The translations under genes were made by a program, and so were the position numbers. Below are positions 25,901-34,871 of a DNA stretch of 48,639 bases, piece by piece (positions within the stretch are counted from its first letter, which is position 1; the number at the start of each line of letters is the position of its first letter). Origin of the DNA: an uncultured Myxococcales bacterium (GTDB lineage: Bacteria; Myxococcota_A; Bradymonadia; UBA7976; VGTA01); NCBI GenBank assembly GCA_937146725.1, contig CAKZRU010000148.1, forward strand, positions 1 through 48,639, read 5' to 3'. The notes under the pieces are model-generated. The model worked only from the letters and a program-made list of their open reading frames with translations, ran no database searches and was not told the DNA's origin.

Positions 25901-28134
25901 CGCAGGCCAAAGTGAGCACAGATGAAGAGGGTTGGTTACTCGATCCACAAATCAGTGTTCGCGCTTCTGGTGATTTCCTTATGGTACCACCTGAGGACTT
26001 AAACTTGGTTGATGTGAGCCCAAATCAGCTGGTATCGGTGGCGGCATCGTTAATTCCTTTCCTAGAGAATGACGATGCAAACCGTGCTTTAATGGGATCA
26101 AACATGCAACGTCAGGCTGTGCCTTTACTTGTCGCTCGCTCTCCATTGGTGGGTACAGGAATCGAATACACAGTAGGTCGTGACTCCGGTGTGACCATCG
26201 TTGCTCAATGCAATGGTGTTGTACATTCTGTTGATGCAGACCGTATCGTGATTATTCCTGACCAAGATGACCAAGGAGTAGTGGTAGAGCCTGAGATTCA
26301 TCATCTGGTCAAGTTTAGACGATCAAACCAAAATACTTGTATTAACCAACGACCAATCGTTGAGTGTGGCGATCGCGTTAAAAAAGGTGATGTGATTGCA
26401 GATGGCCCAAGTACCGAGCAAGGTGAACTTGCTTTGGGTCAAAATGTGGTGGTTGCCTTTATGCCTTGGGGTGGTTACAACTTTGAGGACTCTATCCTGA
26501 TTTCAGAACGTCTTGTTCAAGAGGATGTATACACTTCAATCCATATTGAAGAGTTTGAATGCTCAGCTCGTGACTTTAGTCGCCTTGGACCGGAGCAAAT
26601 TACTCGAGATATTTCTACTGTTAGCCCTGAAGCCCGCAAAAACCTTGATGAGTCAGGTATTGTTCGCGTAGGTTCAGAAGTCACTGCTGGTGATATCTTG
26701 GTGGGTAAGACTACGCCTAAGGGTGAAACTCAACCAGAGCCAGCTGAAAAGCTTTTGATGCAAGTTCTAGGTAGTCCTGCTCGCGACGTACGTGATACTT
26801 CATTACGTGTTCGTACGGGCGTAGTTGGTACCGTGATTGATGTCAAAGTCTTTGGTAAGCATGAGCGTGACATGGATCGCGATCAGCGTTTAGCACGTAC
26901 CGAGCTTGCGGAAGAAACTCGCATTCACCGTGAAGCTGAGGATATGCTCAGCATTATCCGTAGTACAGTTTACAGTAAGCTTCGTGAGCTTTATGTCGGA
27001 CTCAAGGCAAGTTCTGTACTTCGTGATGCAAATCGTAAAGTCATTTTCAAGCGTAATGAAACCATTACAGCTGAGAAGATTGCCGAGCTTTCTGACGAGC
27101 AGCTCATTGAACTACGCTTAAGTGGTGATGATCGCATTAAGTCAGTCAAAGAGCTTTTGAAGGCCAAGGAAGAAGAAATTGCGACTCTCCGCAAAGAGAA
27201 GCTTGAAAAACTTCAACATGGCGATGATCTACCCACCGGTGTACAAAAGATGGTCAAGGTTTATGTTGCCATCAAGCGTAAGCTTCAAGTCGGTGATAAA
27301 ATGGCTGGTCGTCACGGTAATAAGGGGGTTATCTCACGCGTTCTTCCTCTTGAGGATATGCCATTCCTTGAGGATGGTACACCCGTAGAGATGGTTCTTA
27401 ACCCACTTGGTGTACCTTCTCGTATGAACATCGGACAGATTCTTGAAACGCACCTTGGTTGGGCTGCTCGTGGTCTTGGTAAAAAGATCAGCCGTATGGC
27501 AAGCGATGGGGCTTTAGCCGAAGTATTACGTGATGAGTTCAAGCGCTACTACAGTTCTAAAGAGCACCATGCAATGATCGATGCGATGAGCTTTGATGAT
27601 CTCAAAAACTTCGCCAAGAGTGTCCATGCTGGTATTCACGTGGCAAGCCCTGTTTTTGATGGTGCCCCAGAAGAGAAGCTTCGTGATGCGCTTAAGCTTG
27701 CTGAGCTTCGTGAAGATGCTCGTAGTACCCTGTTTAATGGGCGTACCGGTGAAGCCTTTGATAATGCAGTCACCGTTGGTGTGATGTATGTTCTTAAGCT
27801 ACACCACCTTGTCGATGAAAAGATCCACGCTCGTTCAACCGGACCATACAGTCTTGTGACCCAACAACCTCTTGGTGGTAAAGCACAATTTGGTGGTCAG
27901 CGTTTGGGTGAGATGGAAGTTTGGGCGATGGAGGCCTATGGTGCCGCCTATACCCTTAAAGAATTCCTTACTGTTAAGTCCGATGACCTTAAGGGTCGTA
28001 CTCAGATGTATGAGTCGATTGTTAAGGGCGAATATGAACTACGCAGTGGTCTTCCAGAGTCATTCCGCGTCTTGATTAAGGAGCTTCAGAGTCTTGCACT
28101 CGATATTGAGCTTCTCAAGACAGATGACCAATAA
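22945..28134 (+). CDS. rpoB: RNA polymerase beta subunit, enlarged
   Basis: About 1729 residues from the ATG at 22945 (MSTVVQRNF, GAGGA upstream); E. coli has 1342. All core motifs are present: the rifampicin region FGSSQLSQFMDQTNPLSE (F840) with wild-type His and Ser at the main resistance sites, LSALGPGGLSRDRAG, PIETPEGPNIGLI, NCVV-type PWGGYNFEDSI, and the C-terminal GGKAQFGGQRLGEMEVWA. Roughly 330 extra residues lie before the rifampicin region, in the beta-lobe part. The segment about 420-630 contains two copies of a module with the pattern L..TG/..GE.(I/L)...L....L...G(V)..(I/F).V (GELIAPTLSNVDTQLL..., then GEFLLGFNERLSSEEE...), where E. coli has one. Smaller inserts follow (about 660-710). 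The catalytic part after F840 is about 50 residues longer than in E. coli. rpoC does not follow. Confidence 0.97.
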   Translation: MSTVVQRNFRIRHSYGQIERKAEIPNLIDLQKKSYDRFLQMNVPEDEREDIGLQAAFKSIFPITDFQGGSSLEFEGYRFDPPEYTVAECLQRASSYQAKLKVKIRKIDRDLETGEIKEIKYASGNNDSNDDAAYIHMGEIPLQTDKGTFVINGTERVVVTQLHRSPGVVFSHDSGKAQTSKLLYSARVIAYRGSWLDFEYDAKDLLHVRIDRRRKMHATLLLRAMGYTTKEIMELYYPVEEIEILEDNPQICKRHFYHADYLKGASVLETKALDISEYSEELKAQSMSLKLTKTMMKALEKASMRTLSLEKIKEIKNKRGKGENHYNQFLMDVLGDKDVDWRYAEHKLNAEGDYIAELNQSIDFESLIDLENNGEESVTVFNPDSEMVRDSLVDLFRTQLKVNDGSLWRLSEAVIYKGELIAPTLSNVDTQLLLTLRDTGVSEIKVHSVDGAAGEDIARRLFKAKLRSDESVKWYINTNLLESKHGPIIHANERLSPSSLVAMAVNDVTETSVYRSVTFGAARVMERKHGIKISDGYVLMRTSELKNWVLANDVFSSEGEFLLGFNERLSSEEEDVDIIGNLISNGVRNFKVFFIDDNHFSFSLRNTLKVDQGKQQENLESATAAHPLVREMLDFIEDANELDELNGNNEANAFGYRSDLPEAELAQMANALRIIYSKIRPGDPAKVPNAYKLLRQQFFGSERYDLSEVGRVKLNHKFKLDVPLSVTTLTVEDIVEMIRYITALRDDNTEIYRSKWVEGAEGELTREYTKLDIRVDDIDHLGNRRVRAVGELLENQFRNGLTRMERTIKDRMTPRDDENRKELRKLINPKPVIAVVKEYFGSSQLSQFMDQTNPLSEVTHKRRLSALGPGGLSRDRAGFEVRDVHMTHYGRICPIETPEGPNIGLISSLSTFAQINSYGFIETPYRKVKHFDADGKPFEKGVSSGPVRSKVMIEEPIEYYNALDEEYREDLWDTSPHKYNGFQHVAQAKVSTDEEGWLLDPQISVRASGDFLMVPPEDLNLVDVSPNQLVSVAASLIPFLENDDANRALMGSNMQRQAVPLLVARSPLVGTGIEYTVGRDSGVTIVAQCNGVVHSVDADRIVIIPDQDDQGVVVEPEIHHLVKFRRSNQNTCINQRPIVECGDRVKKGDVIADGPSTEQGELALGQNVVVAFMPWGGYNFEDSILISERLVQEDVYTSIHIEEFECSARDFSRLGPEQITRDISTVSPEARKNLDESGIVRVGSEVTAGDILVGKTTPKGETQPEPAEKLLMQVLGSPARDVRDTSLRVRTGVVGTVIDVKVFGKHERDMDRDQRLARTELAEETRIHREAEDMLSIIRSTVYSKLRELYVGLKASSVLRDANRKVIFKRNETITAEKIAELSDEQLIELRLSGDDRIKSVKELLKAKEEEIATLRKEKLEKLQHGDDLPTGVQKMVKVYVAIKRKLQVGDKMAGRHGNKGVISRVLPLEDMPFLEDGTPVEMVLNPLGVPSRMNIGQILETHLGWAARGLGKKISRMASDGALAEVLRDEFKRYYSSKEHHAMIDAMSFDDLKNFAKSVHAGIHVASPVFDGAPEEKLRDALKLAELREDARSTLFNGRTGEAFDNAVTVGVMYVLKLHHLVDEKIHARSTGPYSLVTQQPLGGKAQFGGQRLGEMEVWAMEAYGAAYTLKEFLTVKSDDLKGRTQMYESIVKGEYELRSGLPESFRVLIKELQSLALDIELLKTDDQ

Positions 28135-28166
28135 TTGTTAACTTAAATCTTGTGGTGAATGCGCTT

Positions 28167-28200
28167 AAAATGGCAAGTGGGTGTGATAAACTTGCATTTT
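28167..28200 (+). terminator. Hairpin after rpoB
   Basis: AAAAT-G-GCAAGT pairs with ACTTGC-ATTTT (11 bp, one bulged G), loop of 11 nt, ending ATTTTAATC. A moderate intrinsic terminator that would close the rpoB transcript before rpsL. Confidence 0.55.
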
Positions 28201-28225
28201 AATCTAAATTCTTGCGTTTTGGGAC

Positions 28226-28253
28226 TTGACGACTTGATCTTCTCCCATATAAT
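28226..28253 (+). promoter_or_regulatory. Sigma-70-like promoter of rpsL-rpsG
   Basis: TTGACG (28226-28231), 16-bp spacer and a perfect TATAAT (28248-28253), 147 bp before rpsL. With the hairpin just upstream it makes the str operon a separate unit from rpoB. Confidence 0.75.
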
Positions 28254-28399
28254 GCACCACCGCTTATGTATGGAATGAACTCTGGCGACTCCGCTTGTTG
28301 ATCATTCTAATTCAGAGCAAAAAATCCTTAATCTAACTTGATTACGTAAAACCATAAGTGAGCGAACACCTAAGCTCACCTCGATATAGTGAGAACCTG

Positions 28400-28777
28400 A
28401 TGCCAACAATCAGCCAACTTGTCCGCAAAGGTCGCCAGGCGAAGTCTAAGAAGACCTCGACTCCTGCCCTAAAGGCTTGCCCACAGCGCCGTGGTGTATG
28501 TGTTCGTGTTTACACAGCTACACCTAAGAAGCCTAACTCAGCGATGCGCAAAGTCGCTCGTGTACGTCTAACCTCAGGCATTGAGGTTACCAGTTACATT
28601 CCGGGTGAAAAGCACAACCTCCAAGAGCACTCTGTTGTGCTTGTACGTGGTGGTCGTGTTAAAGATCTTCCCGGTGTTCGTTATCACATCGTTCGTGGTA
28701 CACTTGATACCACTGGTGTTGACAACGGTCGTAACCAAGGTCGTTCTAAGTACGGCGTTAAACGCCCTAAGAAATAA
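28400..28777 (+). CDS. rpsL: Ribosomal protein S12 (uS12)
   Basis: 125 residues from the ATG at 28400 ([12 protein letters not shown]), the normal length; the frame is open further upstream but that part is not S12-like. Part of the decoding centre. [15 protein letters not shown] and [16 protein letters not shown] carry the lysines whose mutation gives streptomycin resistance; both are wild type. The ribosome site is weak (GTGAGAA). rpsG follows after 51 bp. Confidence 0.98.
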   Translation: MPTISQLVRKGRQAKSKKTSTPALKACPQRRGVCVRVYTATPKKPNSAMRKVARVRLTSGIEVTSYIPGEKHNLQEHSVVLVRGGRVKDLPGVRYHIVRGTLDTTGVDNGRNQGRSKYGVKRPKK

Positions 28778-28784
28778 TCCCTCT

Positions 28785-28798
28785 GCGCCATTTGGCGC
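28785..28798 (+). promoter_or_regulatory. Small hairpin between rpsL and rpsG
   Basis: GCGCC-ATTT-GGCGC lies in the S12-S7 gap. S7 is the usual translational repressor of the str operon and binds in this gap in E. coli; whether this stem is its site is a guess. Confidence 0.35.
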
Positions 28799-28828
28799 GT
28801 TGAGCTAACCAATAAAAAGGAGGCACCC

Positions 28829-29302
28829 ATGCCACGTCGCAGAGAAGTCCCCAAACGAAAAATCCTTCCTGAGTCAAAATACGGTGATGAAACTCTTGCC
28901 AAGTTCATGAATAATCTCATGATGCGCGGTAAGAAGTCAGTTGCTGAGCGTATCGTTTATGATGCACTCGACCTACTCAAGGCCAAAAGCAATGAAGAAG
29001 ACGCTCTTGCTGTTTTCAAAAAGGCCATCGAAAATGTAAAGCCAATGGTCGAGGTAAAGAGTCGCCGTGTCGGTGGTTCAACTTACCAGGTACCTGTAGA
29101 GATTCGTGGCTCACGTCGCACCGCTCTTGGCATGCGTTGGATCATTAACTTCTCACGTAATCGTGGTGAGCGTACCATGGCTGAGAAACTTGCTGCAGAG
29201 CTTTATGATGCATCACAAGGTCGTGGTAACTCAGTAAAGAAGCGCGAAGATACTCACCGTATGGCTGAGGCTAACAAAGCTTTCGCTCACTATCGTTGGT
29301 AA
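28829..29302 (+). CDS. rpsG: Ribosomal protein S7 (uS7)
   Basis: 157 residues, normal length. Primary assembly protein of the 30S head. [20 protein letters not shown] at the N-terminus, the [20 protein letters not shown] helix and [20 protein letters not shown] segment are diagnostic. A strong AAAGGAGG precedes the ATG. A strong terminator follows at 29382, so fusA is not simply the next gene of this transcript. Confidence 0.98.
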   Translation: MPRRREVPKRKILPESKYGDETLAKFMNNLMMRGKKSVAERIVYDALDLLKAKSNEEDALAVFKKAIENVKPMVEVKSRRVGGSTYQVPVEIRGSRRTALGMRWIINFSRNRGERTMAEKLAAELYDASQGRGNSVKKREDTHRMAEANKAFAHYRW

Positions 29303-29381
29303 GCACTCGAGCTTATTTAAACGACTAAGGCAAAAGCCAGATTTTTGTGTGAGGTAGACATTCTACCAACATACATTGAAG

Positions 29382-29418
29382 ATAAGCGTGAGGGCTACCC
29401 TCGCGCTTATTTAGTTTT
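29382..29418 (+). terminator. Strong intrinsic terminator after rpsG
   Basis: A 13-bp stem ATAAGCGTGAGGG/CCCTCGCGCTTAT (one G-T pair) with CTA loop is followed by TTAGTTTTTA. A smaller stem GGTAG/CTACC lies just upstream. It separates rpsL-rpsG from fusA. Confidence 0.85.
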
Positions 29419-29481
29419 TAGCATATCAAACTTTAGTTTTTACGACTTTCATCTAAACCATTAACAGTAAAAGAGTAGCTC

Positions 29482-31572
29482 ATGAGTCGCAAACAACCCC
29501 TACAACGCGTTCGTAATATTGGAATTATGGCCCACATTGATGCTGGTAAGACCACCACCACTGAACGTATCTTGTTTTATACAGGTAAGAGCCACAAATT
29601 AGGTGAAGTACACGAGGGTACTGCGGTCATGGACTACATGGCCCAAGAGCAGGAGCGTGGTATTACCATTACCTCTGCAGCCACCACCTGTGAATGGGCA
29701 GAGCATACAATCAATATCATAGATACACCAGGTCACGTCGACTTCACTGTAGAAGTTGAACGCAGTCTTCGTGTTCTTGATGGTGCAATTGCTGTTTTAG
29801 ATGGAGTTGCCGGAGTAGAGCCACAAACAGAAACCGTTTGGGAACAGGCGAATCGTTACAATGTGCCTCGAATTGTCTTTGTTAATAAACTTGATCGAGT
29901 CGGTGCTGAAATTGATGCCAACATTGATGCCTTAATCGATCGTCTCGATGTCACCCCATTACAGATTCAACACCCGATTGGTTCTGAGTCTGACTTTAAG
30001 GGGATTGTGGATTTAGTTGAGTTAGAATGTATTGTTTGGAACGATGATACTTTGGGAGCTGATTACGAGCGCTCTGCCTTGGCCGATTATGGAGACGAAG
30101 AACTGATTGAGGAATGTGAACTACGCCGAGAGCTTATGCTTGATAGCTTGTCCGATCTAGATGAGGAGTTTGCGAATCAGTTGATCGAAGGCGATCCTAG
30201 CCCACAAGAGATTAGAGCAGCATTACGTAGGGTCACTCTAAGCTTACAAGGTACACTTATCCTTTGTGGTTCAGCGTTCAAGAACAAGGGTGTACAAACC
30301 CTGCTTGATGCTGTTATTCAATATTTGCCTTCACCCCTTGATGTGCCAGATGTAGAAGGACTAGAAATCAGAGGGAAGCAACTCACCGATAAGCCTACAA
30401 CTCGTCCTGCCTCTGACGAAGCACCTTTATCAGCACTTGTTTTTAAGATCGTTAGCGATACCTATGGCCTACTTTCATTTGTCCGTATATATTCAGGTCA
30501 ATTAGAAGCTGGTAAGGCCTTTTTTAATGCCAATAAGGGTAAGCGAGAGCGCATTAATAAACTTTTGCGCATGCATGCGAACCAACGCGAAGAAATCAAT
30601 GTGGCTTATGCAGGTGATATTGTGGCTGTCGTCGGTTTTAAAGAGGCGGTCACTGGTGATACTCTTTGTGATGATAAGCAAAGACTCTTGCTTGAAAATA
30701 TTGAGTTCCCAGTACCCGTAATGCGTGTTGCCATTGAACCCAAAACTACCGCCGATCAAGATAAGCTGAGCAATGCGTTAGGGCGCTTAGCACTTGAGGA
30801 TCCATCATTTCAAGTTTTAACCGATCCGGAGACCGGACAGACTCTTATTGCCGGTATGGGCGAGTTGCACTTAGAAGTATTGGTACGACGCTTAGCCGAT
30901 GATTACAATGTTGTGGCCAATGTTGGGAAAATGAGAGTGGCCTATCGAGAGACTGTGAGTGCTGAAGGTCGAGCCGAAGGTTTATTTGAAAGACCGGCAA
31001 CCACAGGTAAGGGACAATATGGTCAGTGCGTAATTTCTGTGGCACCGGGTGAACACGGTAGTGGATTAACTTTTAGCAACCAAGAAACAGCTGAGGTTAT
31101 GGCCCAATATATTGAGGTGATGAAGCAAAGCATTGAGTCTGTATATCAGTCAGGATGCTTTGCTGGCTATCCCATGGTTGATATACAAGCAACCTTAGTT
31201 TCAGCACAGCATCATGAAAGTGATTCAAGTGAAGCAGGATATCAAATCGCCGCTGTCCAAGCGTTTAGAGATGCCTGTAATGCAGCAAGCCCAATTTTAC
31301 TCGAGCCCTTTATGCGCCTTGAAGTGACTTTACCTGAAGACGAGGATATGGGCTCGGTGATCGGTGACCTCAATGCTAGACGAGGTGAAATCTCAGGTTT
31401 TACGCCTCGTCCCAAGAGTCAAGTTGTAAGTGCCTTAGTGCCGTTAGAGGAAATGATGGGGTATGCCACTCGCTTACGTACCATTACTCACGGTCGTGGA
31501 CGATATACCATGAGCTTTGAGCGTTATGCTCCCGCCGGACCAGAGGTAGTGAAGAATGTTTTAGGATACTAA
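29482..31572 (+). CDS. fusA: Elongation factor G
   Basis: 696 residues, full length with five domains. GTPase that drives translocation. G motifs: [37 protein letters not shown] and the GSAFKNKG region; domain III has GMGELHLEV, domain [13 protein letters not shown], and domain [21 protein letters not shown] and the relatively diverged domain IV tip leave open whether this is the main EF-G or a paralogue. The codon use looks less biased than in the neighbouring ribosomal genes. The ribosome site is weak (AAAGAG). No good promoter was found in the 60 bp after the rpsG terminator. Confidence 0.95.
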   Translation: MSRKQPLQRVRNIGIMAHIDAGKTTTTERILFYTGKSHKLGEVHEGTAVMDYMAQEQERGITITSAATTCEWAEHTINIIDTPGHVDFTVEVERSLRVLDGAIAVLDGVAGVEPQTETVWEQANRYNVPRIVFVNKLDRVGAEIDANIDALIDRLDVTPLQIQHPIGSESDFKGIVDLVELECIVWNDDTLGADYERSALADYGDEELIEECELRRELMLDSLSDLDEEFANQLIEGDPSPQEIRAALRRVTLSLQGTLILCGSAFKNKGVQTLLDAVIQYLPSPLDVPDVEGLEIRGKQLTDKPTTRPASDEAPLSALVFKIVSDTYGLLSFVRIYSGQLEAGKAFFNANKGKRERINKLLRMHANQREEINVAYAGDIVAVVGFKEAVTGDTLCDDKQRLLLENIEFPVPVMRVAIEPKTTADQDKLSNALGRLALEDPSFQVLTDPETGQTLIAGMGELHLEVLVRRLADDYNVVANVGKMRVAYRETVSAEGRAEGLFERPATTGKGQYGQCVISVAPGEHGSGLTFSNQETAEVMAQYIEVMKQSIESVYQSGCFAGYPMVDIQATLVSAQHHESDSSEAGYQIAAVQAFRDACNAASPILLEPFMRLEVTLPEDEDMGSVIGDLNARRGEISGFTPRPKSQVVSALVPLEEMMGYATRLRTITHGRGRYTMSFERYAPAGPEVVKNVLGY

Positions 31573-31640
31573 GCTAATTGCTTGAGTTATGCAAAAACTA
31601 GGTTCAAAATAGCTATAAGAAAATTAAAGGAAGAACCAAA

Positions 31641-31868
31641 GTGAGTCATGACCAACCCGATTATACAGAAAAAGGGATTCGCTTTGGTTGTGGAGGGCTA
31701 TTTGGTTTATTTGTCGCTCTGATGCATTCTGTGGATATTGCTTTCATAAAGTCCGATGGTTTCATGATTCTCCATTTAATCGCCTGCTTTATATTCTTTG
31801 GAACTTTAGCAGTGAAGCTTGGAAATTACTTTTGGGATAACCTAAGACAGTTTCTTGGGGATGACTGA
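31641..31868 (+). CDS. Small membrane protein of unknown function
   Basis: 75 residues, GTG start with AAAGGAA upstream. Two hydrophobic segments (about 15-34, GCGGLFGLFVALMHSV; about 42-60, MILHLIACFIFFGTLAV) with charged ends suggest a helical hairpin in the inner membrane. It occupies the place between fusA and rpsJ where tuf usually lies. No family recognised. The good start site and sensible composition support a real gene, but it could be lineage-specific. Confidence 0.6.
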   Translation: MSHDQPDYTEKGIRFGCGGLFGLFVALMHSVDIAFIKSDGFMILHLIACFIFFGTLAVKLGNYFWDNLRQFLGDD

Positions 31869-31938
31869 TATTTGATCTCGAGTTTTGGGAAGAATTTCTA
31901 AAAAGGATGAAAAATCCAAAGAAAATGTCTCTTCCATC

Positions 31939-31967
31939 TTGACCATTGTCTTGAAAAGCTGTATTAC
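31939..31967 (+). promoter_or_regulatory. Sigma-70-like promoter of the S10 operon
   Basis: TTGACC (31939-31944), 17-bp spacer, TATTAC (31962-31967), about 100 bp before rpsJ. It gives a leader of roughly 90 nt. Confidence 0.6.
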
Positions 31968-32066
31968 GGGTGGCCTTTTGCTGAGATCTATAGCAAGAGG
32001 GAGCTGTGCTATACACCATTCAGGGTATAGATCACGTTCAGAACACCATTGAAGGAGACGACACCT

Positions 32067-32381
32067 ATGTCACCTCAGAATAACAAGATTCGTATCCGTT
32101 TGAAGGCTTACGATCATAAGCTTCTCGATGTCTCTACTTCAGACATCGTGGGGCTCGCCCAGAAGACGGGCGCCAAGGTCGCTGGCCCGATTCCTTTGCC
32201 GACGAGCATTAGCCGTTATACGGTGCTCCGCGGTCCACACGTCAACAAGAAGAGTCGTGAACAGTTCGAGATTCGAACCCATAAGCGCCTTCTCGATATC
32301 CTCGAGCCAACTCGAGAGACCATCGACGCTTTGACTAAGCTTGAGCTCTCCTCTGGGGTGAGCGTTGAGCTTAAGAGCTAA
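32067..32381 (+). CDS. rpsJ: Ribosomal protein S10 (uS10, NusE)
   Basis: 104 residues from the ATG at 32067 with GAAGGAG upstream. 30S head protein that also binds NusB and NusG's KOW domain. [36 protein letters not shown] and [15 protein letters not shown] are diagnostic. First gene of the S10 operon. The next gene is L4, so L3, which normally stands second, is missing from its slot. The altered NusG makes this NusG partner worth noting. Confidence 0.98.
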   Translation: MSPQNNKIRIRLKAYDHKLLDVSTSDIVGLAQKTGAKVAGPIPLPTSISRYTVLRGPHVNKKSREQFEIRTHKRLLDILEPTRETIDALTKLELSSGVSVELKS

Positions 32382-32401
32382 GAAGGTCAAGGAGAAGCAT
32401 T

Positions 32402-33070
32402 ATGACACAACTCAAAGTTGTAAACATTCAAGGCGCCGAGGTAGGCGAGATCGAAGTCAATGACGCGATCTTTAATACCGAGGTTAAAGAGTACCTCTTT
32501 TATGAGGTTGTTAAATGGCAACTAGCACGTCGTCGTGCCGGTACTGCCTGTACCAAGGGACGCAGTGAAGTTTCTGGTGGTGGCGCTAAGCCTTTCCGCC
32601 AAAAAGGAACTGGCCGCGCTCGCCAAGGTTCTCGTGTTGCGCCTAATCACGTTGGTGGTGGTACCGTTCACGGTCCTAAGCCTCGCAGTTATGCGTACAG
32701 TATCAATAAGAAGCTTCGTCGTGCAGCATTACGCTGTGCACTCAGCAAGCGTGCCCAAGAGGGTCGTCTTGTGGTCGTTCGCGATCTCGGCATGGACGAG
32801 ATTAAGACCAAGAGTGCCGCAAGCATCTTCAACACCCTAGCTGCTGATCCTAGCACAAGCAAGCGCCGAAGCGAGAGCGGTCACGCTCTTATTCTTGGTC
32901 CTCGTGCAGAATCTGATGAGAAGCTCTTAAATCTTAAGCGCTCGGTTCAGAATCTTCAGCGTGTAAACTACCTCGCGGTAGATGGTCTCAACCTCTACGA
33001 TGTGTTGAACCACCGCTTCCTCATCATCCGCGAACCTGAGGTTAATCACCTCCAGGAGGTCCTCGGTTAA
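32402..33070 (+). CDS. rplD: Ribosomal protein L4 (uL4)
   Basis: 222 residues. Lines the exit tunnel and in E. coli represses the S10 operon. The loop [17 protein letters not shown] and the [22 protein letters not shown] segment are the conserved rRNA-binding extended loop; the C-terminal Rossmann-like part ends [15 protein letters not shown]. It directly follows rpsJ (20-bp gap), with AAGGAG before the ATG. Confidence 0.97.
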   Translation: MTQLKVVNIQGAEVGEIEVNDAIFNTEVKEYLFYEVVKWQLARRRAGTACTKGRSEVSGGGAKPFRQKGTGRARQGSRVAPNHVGGGTVHGPKPRSYAYSINKKLRRAALRCALSKRAQEGRLVVVRDLGMDEIKTKSAASIFNTLAADPSTSKRRSESGHALILGPRAESDEKLLNLKRSVQNLQRVNYLAVDGLNLYDVLNHRFLIIREPEVNHLQEVLG

Positions 33071-33072
33071 TC

Positions 33073-33405
33073 ATGAGTAATAAAAGCATTTTCAACATTA
33101 TCCGTCGTCCGATCATCAGCGAAAAGAGCATTGCTCTTCGCGAAGCGCTCAATCAAGTTACCTTTGAGGTAGACATGAACGCTAACAAGATCGAGATCCG
33201 TAAAGCTGTAGAGCAATTGCTTGAGGCAAAAGTTTCTTCTGTGAACACATTAATCGTTCGTGGTAAGAGCAAGCGCATCGGCCGTTATACTGGTAAGCGT
33301 CCTAACTGGAAAAAAGCAGTCGTGTCTCTGATTGAGGGCGAAAGCATTGAGGCTCTTGACCTCATGGACCAGTTCGATGACTTCGAGCAAGAGGGAGAGG
33401 AGTAA
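33073..33405 (+). CDS. rplW: Ribosomal protein L23 (uL23)
   Basis: 110 residues. Lies at the tunnel exit and docks trigger factor and SRP. IIRRPIISEKSIALRE at the start and the RGKSKRIGRYTGKRPNWKKAV loop are typical. Its ribosome site (AGGAGGT) is inside the end of rplD, two bases separating the genes. An acidic tail (DQFDDFEQEGEE) extends past the usual end. Confidence 0.97.
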   Translation: MSNKSIFNIIRRPIISEKSIALREALNQVTFEVDMNANKIEIRKAVEQLLEAKVSSVNTLIVRGKSKRIGRYTGKRPNWKKAVVSLIEGESIEALDLMDQFDDFEQEGEE

Positions 33406-33408
33406 GTC

Positions 33409-34236
33409 ATGGGTGTAAAGAAGTTTAAGCCGACCTCTCCAGGTCGCCGCGGAATGAGCAGCAGCGATTTCGCTGAAATTACCGCGTCAAGCCCACTAAA
33501 GTCACTAACTCGTGCCCTTCGCAAGAAGGCTGGACGTAACGTTTATGGCCGTATCACTATGCGTCGTCGTGGTGGTGGTCACAAGCGTCGTTACCGTGTG
33601 ATCGACTTCCGTCGTGATAAATTCGGTATCCCAGCAAAGGTCACTACAATCGAGTATGATCCAAACCGTAGTGCACGTATCGCTCTTTTGACCTATGCAG
33701 ATGGTGAGAAGCGTTACATCCTTGCACCACAAGGTGTAGAGGTTGGCCAAACCCTAGTGAGCGCTCGCAATGCTGACGTTCGCCCTGGAAACAGCCTTCC
33801 ATTACGTAACATTCCATTAGGAACTCTCGTACACGCAGTAGAGCTCAAGATCGGTGCTGGCGCTAAGATGTGTCGTGCTGCCGGTGTTGCTGCTCAGCTT
33901 CTCGCTAAAGATGGAGACTGGAGCCAGCTTCGTTTGCCATCTGGTGAAGTTCGTATGGTTCACCTCAATTGTCGCGCAACCATTGGCCAAGTCGGTAACT
34001 CTGAGCACGGTAACATCAAGATCGGTAAAGCCGGTCGTAGCCGTTGGCTCGGTAACCGTCCTAAGGTTCGTGGTGTAGCCATGAACCCTGTTGATCACCC
34101 ACATGGTGGTGGTGAGGGTCGTACTTCTGGTGGTCGTCACCCAGTGACACCATGGGGTGTACCGACTAAGGGTAAGAAGACTCGTAAGAACAAGCGATCT
34201 GATCGCTTCATTGTTCGTCGTCGTAACAGCAAGTAA
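33409..34236 (+). CDS. rplB: Ribosomal protein L2 (uL2)
   Basis: 275 residues, normal length. Close to the peptidyl-transferase centre. [20 protein letters not shown], the [20 protein letters not shown] segment and the C-terminal [20 protein letters not shown] with the conserved histidine are all present. Three bases separate it from rplW. Confidence 0.98.
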   Translation: MGVKKFKPTSPGRRGMSSSDFAEITASSPLKSLTRALRKKAGRNVYGRITMRRRGGGHKRRYRVIDFRRDKFGIPAKVTTIEYDPNRSARIALLTYADGEKRYILAPQGVEVGQTLVSARNADVRPGNSLPLRNIPLGTLVHAVELKIGAGAKMCRAAGVAAQLLAKDGDWSQLRLPSGEVRMVHLNCRATIGQVGNSEHGNIKIGKAGRSRWLGNRPKVRGVAMNPVDHPHGGGEGRTSGGRHPVTPWGVPTKGKKTRKNKRSDRFIVRRRNSK

Positions 34237-34250
34237 TAAAGGAACTACTG

Positions 34251-34529
34251 ATGCCACGTTCACTTCGTAAGGGTCCATTTGTAGACCCATCACTTTGGAA
34301 GAAGGTGCAGAAGGCTAAGGCTGACGGCGGACATACCGTTATCAAGACTTGGTCAAGAAGCTCTGTTATCATGCCTGACTTTGTAGGCATGCACTTTGCC
34401 GTACACAACGGTAAAAAGTTTATCACTGTCTCTGTATCAGTTGACATGATCGGCCACAAGCTCGGTGAGTTCTCACCAACTCGTAATTTCCGAAGCCATG
34501 TTGCTGACAAGAAGGGGAAGAAGAAGTAA
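34251..34529 (+). CDS. rpsS: Ribosomal protein S19 (uS19)
   Basis: 92 residues. 30S head protein contacting S13. [35 protein letters not shown] and [12 protein letters not shown] are diagnostic. AAGGA precedes the ATG. Its stop overlaps the rplV start by one base (TAATG), so translation is coupled. Confidence 0.98.
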   Translation: MPRSLRKGPFVDPSLWKKVQKAKADGGHTVIKTWSRSSVIMPDFVGMHFAVHNGKKFITVSVSVDMIGHKLGEFSPTRNFRSHVADKKGKKK

Positions 34530-34861
34530 TGAAAGCTACACTTCGTTTCCTACGTATTTCAGCTCGTAAAACTCGTCTTGTCACCGACCTAGTCCGCGGT
34601 AAAGGTGTTGAGGATGCAATCTTCACTCTTTCTGTGACTCGTCGCGCTGCAAGTGAGCCAATCAGCAAGCTTATTGCCAGTGCAAAAGCAAACGCTGAGA
34701 ACGCTAATGACGAGATCAGTGCTGATCAACTTTACATTAAAGAGATCTATGTAAATGAGGGACCAACCCTCAAGCGTTTCCGCCCTCGTGCAATGGGACG
34801 CGCTACTCGTATCAACAAGCGCACTAGCCACGTTACTTGCGTGCTCGGCGTGAAGGCTTAA
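34529..34861 (+). CDS. rplV: Ribosomal protein L22 (uL22)
   Basis: 110 residues. Tunnel constriction protein. [18 protein letters not shown] at the N-terminus and the beta-hairpin segment [20 protein letters not shown] (tunnel tip, macrolide region) match the family. Start overlaps the rpsS stop. Confidence 0.98.
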   Translation: MKATLRFLRISARKTRLVTDLVRGKGVEDAIFTLSVTRRAASEPISKLIASAKANAENANDEISADQLYIKEIYVNEGPTLKRFRPRAMGRATRINKRTSHVTCVLGVKA

Positions 34862-34871
34862 GGAGGACATC

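Noticed and set aside
33817..34293. 158-codon antisense frame over rplB
   Set aside because: It is a shadow of the highly biased codon use of rplB; Thr/Leu-rich and without a start site. The same holds for other antisense frames in the ribosomal cluster.
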